From contig JAWKRG010000004.1 in assembly GCA_041389725.1 (NCBI GenBank), positions 248,001 to 312,000 on the forward strand: a DNA stretch of 64,000 nt. Reading direction: 5' to 3'. Shown piece by piece: positions 7,749 through 16,760 of this stretch (position 1 is its first letter; each line of letters begins with the position of its first letter). This DNA comes from Polyangiaceae bacterium (GTDB lineage Bacteria; Myxococcota_A; Polyangia; Polyangiales; Polyangiaceae). The translations under genes and the position numbers were made by a program. The notes beneath the pieces were generated by a model, which was given only the letters and a program-made list of their open reading frames with translations, was not told the DNA's origin and searched no databases.

Positions 7749-9215
7749 ATGAACTTTCGAAACTCCGTGCGAGGCCTCACTCTGTCGGCCCTGGTTTGCT
7801 TTCCCATCATCCTCTTTGCCTGCAGCAGTGACGACAGTGGTGGCGGAGGGCCGAGTGGCTCCGCGACGCCCGGGCAGCAGATGTGCAACGCGCTGAAGGC
7901 GAACATCACCTCGTGCGGCGCGAGCACTCCCTGCGATGACGCCATGGTCGCGGACTGTGCAGGCTTGGTCGGGTTGTTGAGTGACAACTACCTGACTGCC
8001 ACCAAGAGCTGTCTCGATGGTGGTGGCTCTCCGGGATCCTGCTTGTCCACTTCCTTCCAGGGATTGACTCCCACAGCTGCTCACCAGAGCTTTGCCACGA
8101 CCTTCTGCGGGCAGTGCCTGAATGGCCTGGTCCCGTCGTGCGAACAGCTCTTCTTCGCTCAAGGCTCCACCATTCCGGACGAGCTCAAGGTCGCGGGTGC
8201 CCTGATCTTGCCCTTGGGGGATGGCCTGGTGACGCAGATCGAGCAGGAATGCGCGACGGCAAACGCCCTGACCTGCGCGGCGCAGTTCGCCAGCTGTGCG
8301 CAAGGAGTCCTCGCCAAGCAAGCATTGCCGCAGAACACTCTGCAGTGCTTGGTCGATGGCTTGATCAAGGGCGACACGGGCGTGAAGACCTGCACCAACG
8401 ACGCGGGTGCCAGCGGCGGCGCGGGCGGCGTTGGAACGGGTGGTGGGGCTGGATTCGTCGGTAGCGGTGGGTTTGGTGCCACCGCGGGCGCTCCCGGTGG
8501 CGGAGGCTTTGCTGGTGCCGGTGCGGGCGGAAGCGGAAGCGGTGGCATCGCTGGCGCGGGTGCGGGTGGCAGCGGCGGCCAGAGCGGCGGCGGTAGTGGG
8601 GGCACGGGTGGAGTTGCCGCGTGCAGCATCACGAGCGCCTTCACCTGCGGCAACAGCAGCACCTTCTGCGACAACGGTGCCTGCAACACCTGCCCCAGCG
8701 GGACCTTGAACTGCAACGGCGTTGCCGGTTGTGAATGCTCGGGCACGTGCAATGGGACGAGCTGCAACACCTGCACGGATACTGGTCCCGAACCCAACGA
8801 AACCTTCGCTCAGGCCAAGCCAGCATGTGGGTCGGGTGTGTGCAACACCAGCGACTGCAACGCCCTCGCCGGCGGCAGCGTCACCGGCTTGGTCAAGTCC
8901 GGCGACGTGGACTACTACACCTATGCGGGCATCGACGACATTTGCACGGCTGCTCCCACCTTGAGCACGACGACTTCCGGCATCAAGACGTGCGTGTTCG
9001 CGCGCTGCAAGGACAACTCCGATGCTTACGTGGGTTGCACCCAAGGACTCTCGGAAGTGGACGGTTCGCTCACGGGTTGCTGCCGCTCCACGCCCGGAAC
9101 CGTCGAGATGAACATGGATTGCCCTGGCGTCAATGACTCCGCATCGGTGTTCATTCGCGTCACCGGCACGAACCCTGCCGCCTGCACTTCCTACGACGTG
9201 ACCTACGACTTCTGA
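7749..9215 (+). CDS. Large Cys-rich lipoprotein with Gly-rich linker
   Basis: A 488-aa product. ATG 7749 begins a signal peptide ending in the lipobox LFAC. The first roughly 210 residues form a Cys-containing helical domain. Residues about 215-295 are a Gly/Ala/Ser linker. The C-terminal half is Cys-rich (CGNSSTFCDNGACNTC, CNGVAGCECSGTCNG, then TCTDTGPEPNETFAQAKPAC) and resembles pre-peptidase-type C-terminal domains seen on secreted myxobacterial proteins (segment GDVDYYTYAGID). No catalytic site is visible. The upstream frame is open for another 110 codons but is not signal-like, so the internal ATG is preferred. Confidence 0.8.
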   Translation: MNFRNSVRGLTLSALVCFPIILFACSSDDSGGGGPSGSATPGQQMCNALKANITSCGASTPCDDAMVADCAGLVGLLSDNYLTATKSCLDGGGSPGSCLSTSFQGLTPTAAHQSFATTFCGQCLNGLVPSCEQLFFAQGSTIPDELKVAGALILPLGDGLVTQIEQECATANALTCAAQFASCAQGVLAKQALPQNTLQCLVDGLIKGDTGVKTCTNDAGASGGAGGVGTGGGAGFVGSGGFGATAGAPGGGGFAGAGAGGSGSGGIAGAGAGGSGGQSGGGSGGTGGVAACSITSAFTCGNSSTFCDNGACNTCPSGTLNCNGVAGCECSGTCNGTSCNTCTDTGPEPNETFAQAKPACGSGVCNTSDCNALAGGSVTGLVKSGDVDYYTYAGIDDICTAAPTLSTTTSGIKTCVFARCKDNSDAYVGCTQGLSEVDGSLTGCCRSTPGTVEMNMDCPGVNDSASVFIRVTGTNPAACTSYDVTYDF

Positions 9216-9325
9216 GGCGTGGAACGGCGTGGCGTGCCAGTCGTCGCGGGCGTGGCGGAGTGGCGCCGCAGTCGTCGCGGGCACCGGGTTCATGATACCC
9301 TGCGTGCCTTGCGGCGACTGCGCAC

Positions 9326-10267
9326 ATGAACGACCAGCTCTCAGAAGCGTTTGCAGATCGCTACGAGGTGAGGGAAGAAGTGGGCAACGGTGCCATGGGC
9401 GTCGTGCACCACGCCCTGGACCGCCATAGCGGCGAGAGCGTCGCGCTGAAAATGCTCAAACCCACGGCCGCCGCGGATGAAAGGGTGGTGCGACGCTTCC
9501 AGCGTGAAGCGGAGGCGGCACGTCGCGTGAATCACCCCAACGTCGTGCGCTACATCGACAGCGGCATTTGGCGCAAGACGCACTACGCCGCCATGGAGCT
9601 CGTTGAAGGACCGACCCTCTCCGAGTACGTGAACGACAACGGACGTATCGAGCCCACGACCGCGCTGCTGTTGATGGCACAGCTGGCGCGCGGGCTCGCG
9701 GCGATTCACGAAGCCGGCGTCGTGCATCGTGACGTCAAGCCGTCGAATCTACTGCTGGTGGGACCTGGGGATCCGCCGCCCTTCATCAAGATCGCCGACT
9801 TCGGCCTGGCCAAGCTCGACCATCATCCCATCACGGGTTCCCTGATGGCGATCGGCACCGCGGACTACATGTCGCCGGAGCAAGCGCTGTCCGAGAGTCA
9901 GGATCATCGCGCCGACGTCTATGCGCTGGGCGTGGTCACCTTCTTCGTGCTGACCGCGCAGTTGCCCTACTACGGACAGACGGCAGCTCAATCCATGGCG
10001 CATCAACTCTTCAGCGTGCCGCCGCCCGTGTCGTGGCTAGTGGACGAGTTGGAGCCGGTCATCGACACCGTGGTCGCCACCGCTTTGCGCAAAGATCCCG
10101 CCCACCGCTACCAGAGCATGGTCGACATGTGTCACGCCTTGGAGGTGGCAGCGGGCAAGCACGGTGAGCTACCCGAGGCTCCGAACTTCGAAGGCGCCGA
10201 CGAGTATCGGCCCCAAAGCGCCAACGGCAAGATGGCCCTCGCGGCTTTGCGCGCGCAGTTCGGCTGA
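9326..10267 (+). CDS. Soluble Ser/Thr protein kinase
   Basis: A 313-aa product consisting almost entirely of a Hanks-type kinase domain: glycine loop VGNGAMGVVHHA, Lys42 (VALKML), catalytic loop HRDVKPSN with Asp136, DFG with Asp158, and YMSPEQ. There is no transmembrane segment and no long C-terminal extension, in contrast to the kinase at 1672, so it should be cytoplasmic. It is flanked by lipoprotein genes on both sides and does not appear to be in an operon. Confidence 0.92.
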   Translation: MNDQLSEAFADRYEVREEVGNGAMGVVHHALDRHSGESVALKMLKPTAAADERVVRRFQREAEAARRVNHPNVVRYIDSGIWRKTHYAAMELVEGPTLSEYVNDNGRIEPTTALLLMAQLARGLAAIHEAGVVHRDVKPSNLLLVGPGDPPPFIKIADFGLAKLDHHPITGSLMAIGTADYMSPEQALSESQDHRADVYALGVVTFFVLTAQLPYYGQTAAQSMAHQLFSVPPPVSWLVDELEPVIDTVVATALRKDPAHRYQSMVDMCHALEVAAGKHGELPEAPNFEGADEYRPQSANGKMALAALRAQFG

Positions 10268-10284
10268 GGCCTCTTGCGCACACT

Positions 10285-10656
10285 TCACTCGAAGCAGACG
10301 CCCGCAGGCTCGACCGGTGGGCACGTATCTGTCGTGTCGCTGGTGAGGAACAGCAAGTCGCTGTCCGGCGTGCCCTTCTCTTCGTCGATGCAGCCGCTGA
10401 CCGCGTACGCTTTGAGGTGTCGGCAATCTTGGGATGGCACACGCCGAATCTCCAAGCTAGCGCGTGGGCACGCCACGTTTCGGTCCCCGTGCGATCGCAG
10501 GCCGTATTCACGCAGCCAGCCCGCCAGGCACTGCGCTCCCGGATCATGCACGTCGCCGTGCGCCAGCGGGCTGCAGCCGCAGATGACGTAGCTGACCGCA
10601 CCCAGCGCTAACGCAGCCAGCACTTGCCCGCCGCGTACTGAAAACGACACCGGCAT
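10285..10656 (-). CDS. Small Cys-containing lipoprotein
   Basis: A 123-aa product with a signal peptide (VLAALALGAVSYVICGC) ending at a lipobox Cys, then a domain with six further Cys spaced as expected for disulfides (QC, AC, DC, GC, TC, VC). No known family is recognised. It is convergent with the kinase gene (17-nt gap) and divergent from the lipoprotein at 10873. Its upstream region is the 48-bp repeat array. Confidence 0.65.
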   Translation of the reverse strand: MPVSFSVRGGQVLAALALGAVSYVICGCSPLAHGDVHDPGAQCLAGWLREYGLRSHGDRNVACPRASLEIRRVPSQDCRHLKAYAVSGCIDEEKGTPDSDLLFLTSDTTDTCPPVEPAGVCFE

Positions 10657-10666
10657 CTCGCGCGTA

Positions 10667-10858
10667 GAAAGCTACCCGTCGCGGCGTTGGCAGCCAAGCC
10701 ACTCGCACGCTGTGGAAAGCTACCCGCCGCGGCGATGGTAGCCAAGCCACCCACACGCTGTGGAAAGCTACCCGTCGCGGCGTTGGCAGCCAAGCCACAC
10801 GCACGCTGTGGAAAGCTACCCGTCGCGGCGATGGCAGCCAAGCCACACGCACGCTACG
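10667..10858. repeat. 4 x 48-bp tandem repeat in a divergent promoter region
   Basis: Four adjacent 48-bp units start at 10667, 10715, 10763 and 10811, each beginning GAAAGCTACCCG and ending near CACGCTGTG. Units differ at a few positions. The array fills the gap between the divergent genes starting at 10656 (minus) and 10873 (plus), so it must contain or displace their promoters. It is open in several frames, which makes spurious long ORFs. Confidence 0.9.
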
Positions 10859-10872
10859 GTGTCGATGTCTTC

Positions 10873-11937
10873 ATGCGCATTCCCATCGCTTTGGCCCTGT
10901 GCGCCGTTTGCTGCGCGCCCGCTCAGCAGGCTCCTGTGCAGTCCGCGTCAGAGCCGACCTCCGAACAGACCGTCGACCTGGCGCGTAAACAGAATGCCCA
11001 GCCCCTGCATCGGGCCGAGCCTCTCGACGCGCCGAGCGTCGAGTCCGCCGAGAGCACCGAGCCGCCTTTGGTCTCCGAAGTGTCGGATGCGCAGATCGGT
11101 GTAGCTGCGGAGACACCCGCGCCGGGACTGTCGGGATCCGCGCCACGAGTCCACCACGAACCCGCCGACGAGGACGTGCGCATTGCCGTCGCCGACGCCG
11201 ACGCGCTGAAGCTGCGGGCAGCCGAAGCGCGACTGCGCAAGGCTCTGAGGCGCATCGACGCCAAGGCGAACATCGAGGATCGCATGTTGGCGCACGCGAT
11301 CTTGGGCCGTGCCTACGTCGCTCGACGCGCTTTCAAGCAAGCGCGTGCCGAGTACGACCGTGTGCTCGCCGACTGGACGGACCCCGACGCTCGAGTCAAG
11401 GAGATGCTCGGTGGTGAGCCTTCGAACGCCGCTCGCGTCGGGCGCGTGCAGCAGGCCCTCGACGCAGCTGGCGAGGCGCTGTTCCAACGCGCGGAAGAGA
11501 AGCGACGCGCCGCTGTGGCGCTCAGGGCTCCCTTCTTTCCGGGGCCCGACACCGACGACGCCGTTCAGCGCTTCATCACTACCAAGGCCAAGGTGTGGAT
11601 CGACAAGCGTCGCAAGCTGATCGAGGACGCGCAGAAGGAGTACCACAAGGTCGTGGAGTTGCGTCCGACGCCTCCGCCGTCTTGGGTGGTGGCGAGCGCA
11701 GCGCAGACGGCGGAGATGCTCTACGCATTCTTGGCGGAGCTGAAGAAGACGCCCATCCCGCCGCGCATCCGCAAGGACCCGAAGCTACGCCAGGTCTACG
11801 AGGACTCCATGAACGACGCCTTCGGGCCCACCAAGAGCGCCGCCGACACCGTGAACGCGATGTGCATCCAGTTCGCCCGTCGCTTCCAGCTCGACACCCC
11901 GCACAGCCGCGACTGCGAAGCGCGCGCGAAACCCTGA
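10873..11937 (+). CDS. Predicted lipoprotein with helical (TPR-like) domain
   Basis: A 354-aa product from ATG 10873. The signal peptide (IPIALALCAVCC) is followed by a roughly 100-residue disordered Glu/Ser/Pro-rich segment. The rest is strongly helical, with a TPR-like stretch (LAHAILGRAYVARRAFKQARAEYDRVLADW). The frame stays open upstream through the 48-bp repeats, but the hydrophobic signal starting at MRIPIA sets the start. No enzymatic motif is visible. Its 3' end, including the stop context, is echoed twice in the following noncoding sequence. Confidence 0.75.
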   Translation: MRIPIALALCAVCCAPAQQAPVQSASEPTSEQTVDLARKQNAQPLHRAEPLDAPSVESAESTEPPLVSEVSDAQIGVAAETPAPGLSGSAPRVHHEPADEDVRIAVADADALKLRAAEARLRKALRRIDAKANIEDRMLAHAILGRAYVARRAFKQARAEYDRVLADWTDPDARVKEMLGGEPSNAARVGRVQQALDAAGEALFQRAEEKRRAAVALRAPFFPGPDTDDAVQRFITTKAKVWIDKRRKLIEDAQKEYHKVVELRPTPPPSWVVASAAQTAEMLYAFLAELKKTPIPPRIRKDPKLRQVYEDSMNDAFGPTKSAADTVNAMCIQFARRFQLDTPHSRDCEARAKP

Positions 11938-12557
11938 GGCAAACCGGTCGCACCCGCGCGCGAGAAGACGCGGCGAGTCCGCCAAACCCTGAGGCCGCGG
12001 GTCGCGCGAAGATGCGGGGCGTCCGCGAAGCCCTGAAGCCGCGGGTCGCGCGAAGATGCGGGGCGACCGCGCCGGAGCGGTGAAAAGTTGATCGCGGAGG
12101 CGCCGGAGCGCTGGAGCGCTGGAGCGGTGAGAAGTGGATCGCGATGCGTCCGCGCTGAAGCGGGGGGGCGAATGCGCAACTGGGCGCCGCGGCGTCCGAC
12201 ACAGAGCCCCCCCACCCGCGGGAGGTTTCGTGCTGGTGCGGGGATCCGCGCCGGAGCGGTGAAAAGTTGATCGCGGAGCGTCCGCGCCGGAGCGGGCGAC
12301 CGCGCCGGAGCGGTGAAAAGTTGATCGCGGAGGCGCCGGAGCGCTGGAGCGCTGGAGCGGGGAGGCGAATGCGCAACTGGGCGCCGCGGCGTCCGACACA
12401 GAGCCCCCCCACCCGCGGGAGGTTTCGTGCGGCGCTGCATGCGCCAGCGCGCCTTCGCTGGCGAAGTCTGTCCTAGACAAGCGTGACTCGTTGGCCTGTA
12501 CACGCTGTTGTTCGCGTGCCACGACAGGTAGTCGCGCGAAGTATCACGCGCGAAGCA

Positions 12558-12579
12558 GGTACTTGGCATGCCAAGTATC
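12558..12579. repeat. Palindromic element, copy 1
   Basis: TACTTGGCATGCCAAGTA is an 18-bp perfect palindrome inside GGTACTTGGCATGCCAAGTATC. The same core recurs at 32751, 34231-34322, 34844-34878 and 36533-36589, so this is a dispersed palindromic repeat (REP-like). Confidence 0.7.
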
Positions 12580-12597
12580 GCTCGCGGCTGCGGCCCC

Positions 12598-12735
12598 CCA
12601 CAACCCGCGCCCACAGCCACGCCGCGCCCCACAGCCACGCCGCGCCCCACAGCCACGCCGCGCCCCACAACCCGCGCCCACAGCCACGCCGCGCCCCACA
12701 GCCACGCCGCGCCCCACAACCCGCGCCCCACAGCC
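12598..12735. repeat. About 20-bp tandem repeat
   Basis: Roughly seven imperfect copies of CACAGCCACGCCGCGCCC, some with an intervening ACAACCCGCGCC. Noncoding. Confidence 0.8.
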
Positions 12736-12768
12736 ACGCCGCGTCCCGCAATCGCGCCTTCCGATCCC

Positions 12769-12909
12769 GCCGCCTTCACGCCGCGCGTCACGCCGCCGCT
12801 CTCACGCCGGCTCAATCCCGCCGCCTTCACGCCGCGCGTCACGCCGCCGCTCTCACGCCGGCTCAATCCCGCCGCCTTCACGCCGCCGCTCGCACGCCGG
12901 CTCAATCAC
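12769..12909. repeat. 51-bp tandem repeat, two full units and one short unit
   Basis: Units at 12769-12819 and 12820-12870 begin GCCGCCTTCACGCCGCGCGT and end GGCTCAATCCC; the third (12871-12909) has lost 12 bp. Noncoding; it lies just upstream of the oxidoreductase gene. Confidence 0.85.
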
Positions 12910-13015
12910 GCCGCCCTAGGCCACGCCGGCCCGAGTATCGCCTCCGCCGCTCAATCAAGGCGCCCGATACGCATGCCCTTTACGTTCTGCTGGCCTGAAC
13001 CATACTCCCGACGTC

Positions 13016-13834
13016 ATGGTGCGCTCCCTCGAGGTTCAGATCTGGTCCGACATCGCTTGCCCCTGGTGCTACGTGGGGAAGCGTCACTGGGAAGCCGCGC
13101 TGCGTGAGTTCGAGCACGCGGACGCCGTGCGGTTGCGTTGGCGCTCCTTCGAGCTCGACCCGAGCGCGCGCACTGCCAAGCTCGACCCGAGCGCACGCAC
13201 TGCCAAGCTCGACCCGAGCGCACGCGCGGTGACCTCCGACGACGACTACGTCGGCCGGCTGGCCAAGAAGTACGGAACGACGCATGAGCAAGCTCAGGCG
13301 ATGATCGACCGCATGGTCGGTGTCGCCTCTCAGGCCGGCATCGAGATGCGCTTCGACCGAATCCGCTCGGGCAACACCTTCGATGCGCATCGCCTTCTGC
13401 ATTTGGCCCACGAACGGGGGCGTCAGAACGAACTGAAAGAGCGCTTGCTCCGCGCGTACTTCTGCGAGGGTGCGCTGATGAGCGACGGCGCCACTCTGGC
13501 GTCCCTCGCAGGCGAGGTGGGGCTCGACGTGGAAGAGGCGAGCTTCGTGTTGAACAGCGACGCGCACGCCGCGGAAGTCCGCACCGACGAGGCCACCGCT
13601 CGGCAGCTCGGCATCAACGGCGTCCCCTTCTTCGTCATTGGCCACTACGGCGTGTCCGGCGCGCAGCCTGCCGCGGTGCTCGGCCAAGTGCTGCGCAAAG
13701 CCTGGGCCGACGCGCGCGCAGAAGACGACGCACCCAACGCCGACGCCGCATCCACCGAAGACACCGCGTCCGCCGACGCCGCATCCACCGACGACGCCGC
13801 GCCCGGTTGCGACGGTGACAGCTGCGCCGTCTGA
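13016..13834 (+). CDS. DsbA-family (FrnE-like) thiol oxidoreductase
   Basis: A 272-aa product. The N-terminus (VQIWSDIACPWCYVGKRHWE) carries the thioredoxin-fold active site Cys15-Pro-Trp-Cys18 typical of the FrnE subfamily of DsbA-like proteins. The helical insert (YGTTHEQAQAMIDRM) and the cis-Pro region (GINGVPFFVI) are conserved. There is no signal peptide, so it is probably cytoplasmic. Residues following FEL contain an in-frame triplication of LDPSARTAK where relatives have a single LDP segment, and the C-terminus has an added ADAAST-type tail ending in CDGDSC. Both are expansions local to this lineage (inference). Confidence 0.88.
   Translation: MVRSLEVQIWSDIACPWCYVGKRHWEAALREFEHADAVRLRWRSFELDPSARTAKLDPSARTAKLDPSARAVTSDDDYVGRLAKKYGTTHEQAQAMIDRMVGVASQAGIEMRFDRIRSGNTFDAHRLLHLAHERGRQNELKERLLRAYFCEGALMSDGATLASLAGEVGLDVEEASFVLNSDAHAAEVRTDEATARQLGINGVPFFVIGHYGVSGAQPAAVLGQVLRKAWADARAEDDAPNADAASTEDTASADAASTDDAAPGCDGDSCAV
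13154..13229 (+). repeat. 27-bp in-frame microduplication in the oxidoreductase gene
   Basis: Units at 13154-13180 and 13181-13207, plus a partial third to 13229, encode LDPSARTAK, LDPSARTAK and LDPSARA. They are nearly identical at the DNA level, indicating a recent duplication inside a conserved enzyme domain. Confidence 0.9.
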
Positions 13835-13894
13835 AGACGGCAGTCGCCGTTCGCCTTCGCAGCGACTCGACGCGAGCGCCATTCGCCGCGCCGT

Positions 13895-13985
13895 CGCCCA
13901 CCGCGCGCATGTCGCCGCGCCGCCGCCCACCGCGCGCATGTCGCCGCGCCGCCGCCCACCGCGCGCGCGCCGCGTCGCCCGCCCC
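13895..13985. repeat. 27-bp tandem repeat between convergent genes
   Basis: Two close copies of CGCGCATGTCGCCGCGCCGC followed by CGCCCAC, with degenerate flanking copies, between the convergent oxidoreductase and amidohydrolase genes. Noncoding. Confidence 0.75.
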
Positions 13986-13992
13986 GCTCGGT

Positions 13993-15699
13993 CTACCCTG
14001 CGAGCGTACCGTGCACCAGTTCGCCGCCGATGACGGTCGCACGCACGCAAGCGCGATCGAGGCTCTCAATGTCCGTCAGTGCACGGTCGAGCACGACGAA
14101 GTCGGCGCGTTTGCCCGGCTCCAGAGTTCCGGCGCGATCGAGGCAGCCGCACACCTCTGCCGCGCTGCGCGTGTAGCACGCCAAGGCTTCGTCTAGGGTG
14201 ATGCGCTGATCCGGTTCCAAGGCGCGCCCGCGATTCGTCCGCCGCGTCACTGCGGAGCGCACGCCATCCAGCGGATGAAAGCCTGCGACCGGGAAGTCCG
14301 AGCTGCCCACCACACGCACACCGCCATCGAGCAACCAGCGCAGCGGGGAGTTGCGTAGGCCGGGAATACTCGGCGCCGATCCCATGGCGGGTAGGCTCAG
14401 GAAATGGGGTTGCGCCACGACGGCGATCCCTGCCGCTGCAATGCGCGTCACCAGTTCGGAATCGAGAAAGGTAGCGTGTTCCAGGCGTGGCACGCCCGCG
14501 CGGTCGAGCTTGCCGCCGCAGCTCTCGTATGCGTCCAGGGCGAGGCCGACGGCGTCGTTGCCGATGGCGTGAATGGCCACGCCGAACCCGCGCTCCACCG
14601 CGGCGTTCACGACGTCCTGCGCCTCCTGCGCTGCGTAGATGCGAATGCCCGTGCGGACCTTCCGACCCAGTCGAGGCGCAACGGACATCGTCGCGCGCAG
14701 CGCGTCCAAGGATCGATCGCTCACCGCCCGCGCGAAGGTGCCGATCATCGTGCCGGCCATCTGCCAAATGCCGAGACACATGGCGCATGCCGGCGCGCCG
14801 TCGAAGACCAACTTCAACGCCCCCACGGTCAAGTTGCCGCTGGCCTCACCGGTGCTGGGCCCGTCCATCGCGTCCCAGGGTGCTTCCAGGTAGCCTTGCA
14901 GCGACACCGGCATCATCACGGTCGGCACCGGGATGAGCCCTCTGCGATCCGCTTCGCGGTACAGCGCCGCCAAATCCGCCGGCACCGTGGCGTCCACGAT
15001 GCGCGTGATCCCTGCAGCAACCAGGTTGCGATAGTGCTCGGCCAGCCGCGCAAAGAAGCCCTCGGCGTCCTGCGCCACCGCGCTTGCGCGTGCGAGCGTT
15101 TCTACGCGACTCATCCCGCGTTCGATGAGCAACCCGTCCGGCTCTCCGCGGTGATCCCGCGAGATGACACCTCCGGTAGGGTCGGCGGAGTGGCGTGCGA
15201 TCCCCGCGAGCTCCAACGCACGACTGTTCACCACTGCGCGGTGGCAGCTGTAGTGCATCGCCAGCAACGGGCGATCCGGAACCGCCTCGTCGAGTTCTCG
15301 CCGCGTCGGAGCACGCCGCTCTTCCAGGCACAGCTCGTCCCAATCCGTGGCGATCAGCCAATCACCATCTGCGTCGCGCGCCGCAGCGGCCAGCGCAGTC
15401 TGCAACGTGGCAATGCTCGTGACCCGTGGCGGCACCAGACGCAATCTGCCTCCCCAGAGCGCGACCATGCTCGCATGGTGATGCGCATCGATGAAACCGG
15501 GCAGCACCGTGGCCCCCGACACGTCCACCACTTCTGCATCGGGGCCCGCGGCTGCCACTGCCTCGGCGCGGCTTCCCACTGCGAGCAACTCTTCACCCGC
15601 GAAGGCGAGGGCTTCGGCGCGCGTGCCAGTCATCGTTCGCAGATCCGCGTTGACGAGCACTTGCGCGCGACCGAAGGGAACCCCCGTGGAGCGGGCCAT
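13993..15699 (-). CDS. Amidohydrolase 3 family protein (YtcJ-like)
   Basis: A 568-aa product. An N-terminal composite beta domain leads to LPGFIDAHHHAS (His73-His74-His75), the first metal-ligand motif of the amidohydrolase superfamily. Further conserved elements are AIGNDAV (His nearby), VGSSDFPVAG with the metal Asp, and the C-terminal LEPGKRADFVVLD that closes the composite domain. Length and order fit the COG1574 group of predicted metal-dependent hydrolases related to N-substituted formamide deformylase. The substrate is unknown. It has no signal peptide, so it is cytoplasmic. It is transcribed alone, convergent with the oxidoreductase gene. Confidence 0.9.
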   Translation of the reverse strand: MARSTGVPFGRAQVLVNADLRTMTGTRAEALAFAGEELLAVGSRAEAVAAAGPDAEVVDVSGATVLPGFIDAHHHASMVALWGGRLRLVPPRVTSIATLQTALAAAARDADGDWLIATDWDELCLEERRAPTRRELDEAVPDRPLLAMHYSCHRAVVNSRALELAGIARHSADPTGGVISRDHRGEPDGLLIERGMSRVETLARASAVAQDAEGFFARLAEHYRNLVAAGITRIVDATVPADLAALYREADRRGLIPVPTVMMPVSLQGYLEAPWDAMDGPSTGEASGNLTVGALKLVFDGAPACAMCLGIWQMAGTMIGTFARAVSDRSLDALRATMSVAPRLGRKVRTGIRIYAAQEAQDVVNAAVERGFGVAIHAIGNDAVGLALDAYESCGGKLDRAGVPRLEHATFLDSELVTRIAAAGIAVVAQPHFLSLPAMGSAPSIPGLRNSPLRWLLDGGVRVVGSSDFPVAGFHPLDGVRSAVTRRTNRGRALEPDQRITLDEALACYTRSAAEVCGCLDRAGTLEPGKRADFVVLDRALTDIESLDRACVRATVIGGELVHGTLAG

Positions 15700-15711
15700 G
15701 TCTCACGACTA

Positions 15712-15860
15712 TCGCCCCCGGCCCAGCCGCGCAACGCAGCCGTGCCGAGCCGCCGCGCAACGCAGCCACGCCGAGTCGCGCAATGCAGCCACGCCGCTCT
15801 TCCCGCAGTCCAACTGCGTCGAACAGCCGCGCAATGCAGCCGTGCCCTGCCGCGCGCTGT
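15712..15860. repeat. CGCAACGCAGCC tandem repeat in a divergent promoter region
   Basis: At least five imperfect copies of a roughly 23-bp unit containing CGCGCAACGCAGCC or CGCGCAATGCAGCC lie upstream of both the amidohydrolase (minus) and the FGE-type gene (plus). Confidence 0.75.
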
Positions 15861-15902
15861 TTGCAGCTGGATCTCGAAGCGGATCTTCGTCAAAGTCAGC
15901 AG

Positions 15903-16760
15903 GTGCGCCAGCACCCTTTGCTGCAGTGGATCTGCGCGTTGCCCGCATGCACGTTGTTCGCTGCGGTCGCATGCGACGAGTCGCACGCCAGCACCGCTTC
16001 CAGCGCCACTCCGCAAGCCGCGCCCTCGGCGTCCGCGCCAGTGGCGAAGCCGAAGCTCGCGTGTCCCCTGGAGATGTCGCGTCTCGGCAACTACTGCATC
16101 GACAAGTGGGAAGCCCACACCGTGACAGTCGCCAACCCAAGTGTGCGCCGCTCACCCTACGAACCGCTCCGCGACGGCGAGCGCGTCGCCGCGCGCAGTG
16201 CCGCCGGCGTCGTGCCCCAGGGCTACATCAGCCGCGAAGAGGCTCGCGCGGCGTGCGTCAACTCGGGCAAACGCTTGTGTAGCGCGAAGGAGTGGTACCG
16301 CGCCTGCGCAGGCAACGAAGGACGACACTACCCCTACGGCGCGACGCAGCAGTCCGGGATCTGCAACACCCAGAAGCCTCACGTGCTGACTCAGGTCTTC
16401 GGGCGAAAGGTATTCCTCACCAAGGACAGCCACTACAACAACCCCAAGGTGAACCAAGAGCCCGGCTTTCTAGCCCTCACCGGTGCCAACCCCAAGTGCG
16501 TGACACCCGAGGGCGTCTTCGACATGGTCGGCAACCTGCACGAATGGGTCGCCGACGACGTCAGTGCGGCACTGCCAAAGACCATTCCCTTGGAGTATGG
16601 CGAGCACTGGCTCGGTCCGAAGGGCAGCGGCATCTTCATGGGCGGCTACTACTCCAGCAAGAACGAGCACGGCCGCGGCTGTGCCTACACCACTGCCACC
16701 CACGCTCCGGATTACCACGACTACTCGACGGGCTTTCGCTGCTGTCGAGACGCCGACTGA
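15903..16760 (+). CDS. Formylglycine-generating-enzyme/sulfatase-modifying-factor domain lipoprotein
   Basis: About 285 aa from GTG 15903. The open frame extends back to 15783 but through repeats, and the hydrophobic stretch LLQWICALPACTLFAAVAC sets the start; this stretch is a likely lipoprotein signal. The mature part has the FGE/SUMF1 (C-type-lectin-like fold) pattern: CPLEMSRLGNYCIDKWEA, SREEARAACVNSGKRLCSAKEWYRAC, YPYG, GVFDMVGNLHEWVAD and the C-terminal GFRCCRDAD. In myxobacteria many such domains are non-catalytic surface or kinase-associated modules. Whether this copy oxidises cysteines cannot be told from the sequence. Confidence 0.85.
   Translation: MRQHPLLQWICALPACTLFAAVACDESHASTASSATPQAAPSASAPVAKPKLACPLEMSRLGNYCIDKWEAHTVTVANPSVRRSPYEPLRDGERVAARSAAGVVPQGYISREEARAACVNSGKRLCSAKEWYRACAGNEGRHYPYGATQQSGICNTQKPHVLTQVFGRKVFLTKDSHYNNPKVNQEPGFLALTGANPKCVTPEGVFDMVGNLHEWVADDVSAALPKTIPLEYGEHWLGPKGSGIFMGGYYSSKNEHGRGCAYTTATHAPDYHDYSTGFRCCRDAD

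Larger units (their letters stand above)
11938..13015. repeat. 1.1-kb gene-free tract of nested tandem repeats
   Basis: No gene is seen in this stretch. It contains, in order: two further degenerate copies (about 44 bp each) of the preceding gene's 3' end around AAACCCTGAGG (11984-12070); a roughly 170-bp module at 12069-12240 repeated in shortened form at 12301-12430, with a partial copy at 12249-12300; dispersed repeat copies at 12453-12480 and 12558-12579; a roughly 20-bp CACAGCCACGCCGCGCCC array; and a 51-bp array. ORFs across it are open in many frames only because of composition and repeat length. Confidence 0.85.

Noticed and set aside
11938..13015. Long ORFs on both strands in the repeat tract
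   Set aside because: Products are repeats of Arg/Ala/His/Pro without start signals or conserved domains; explained by tandem repeats.
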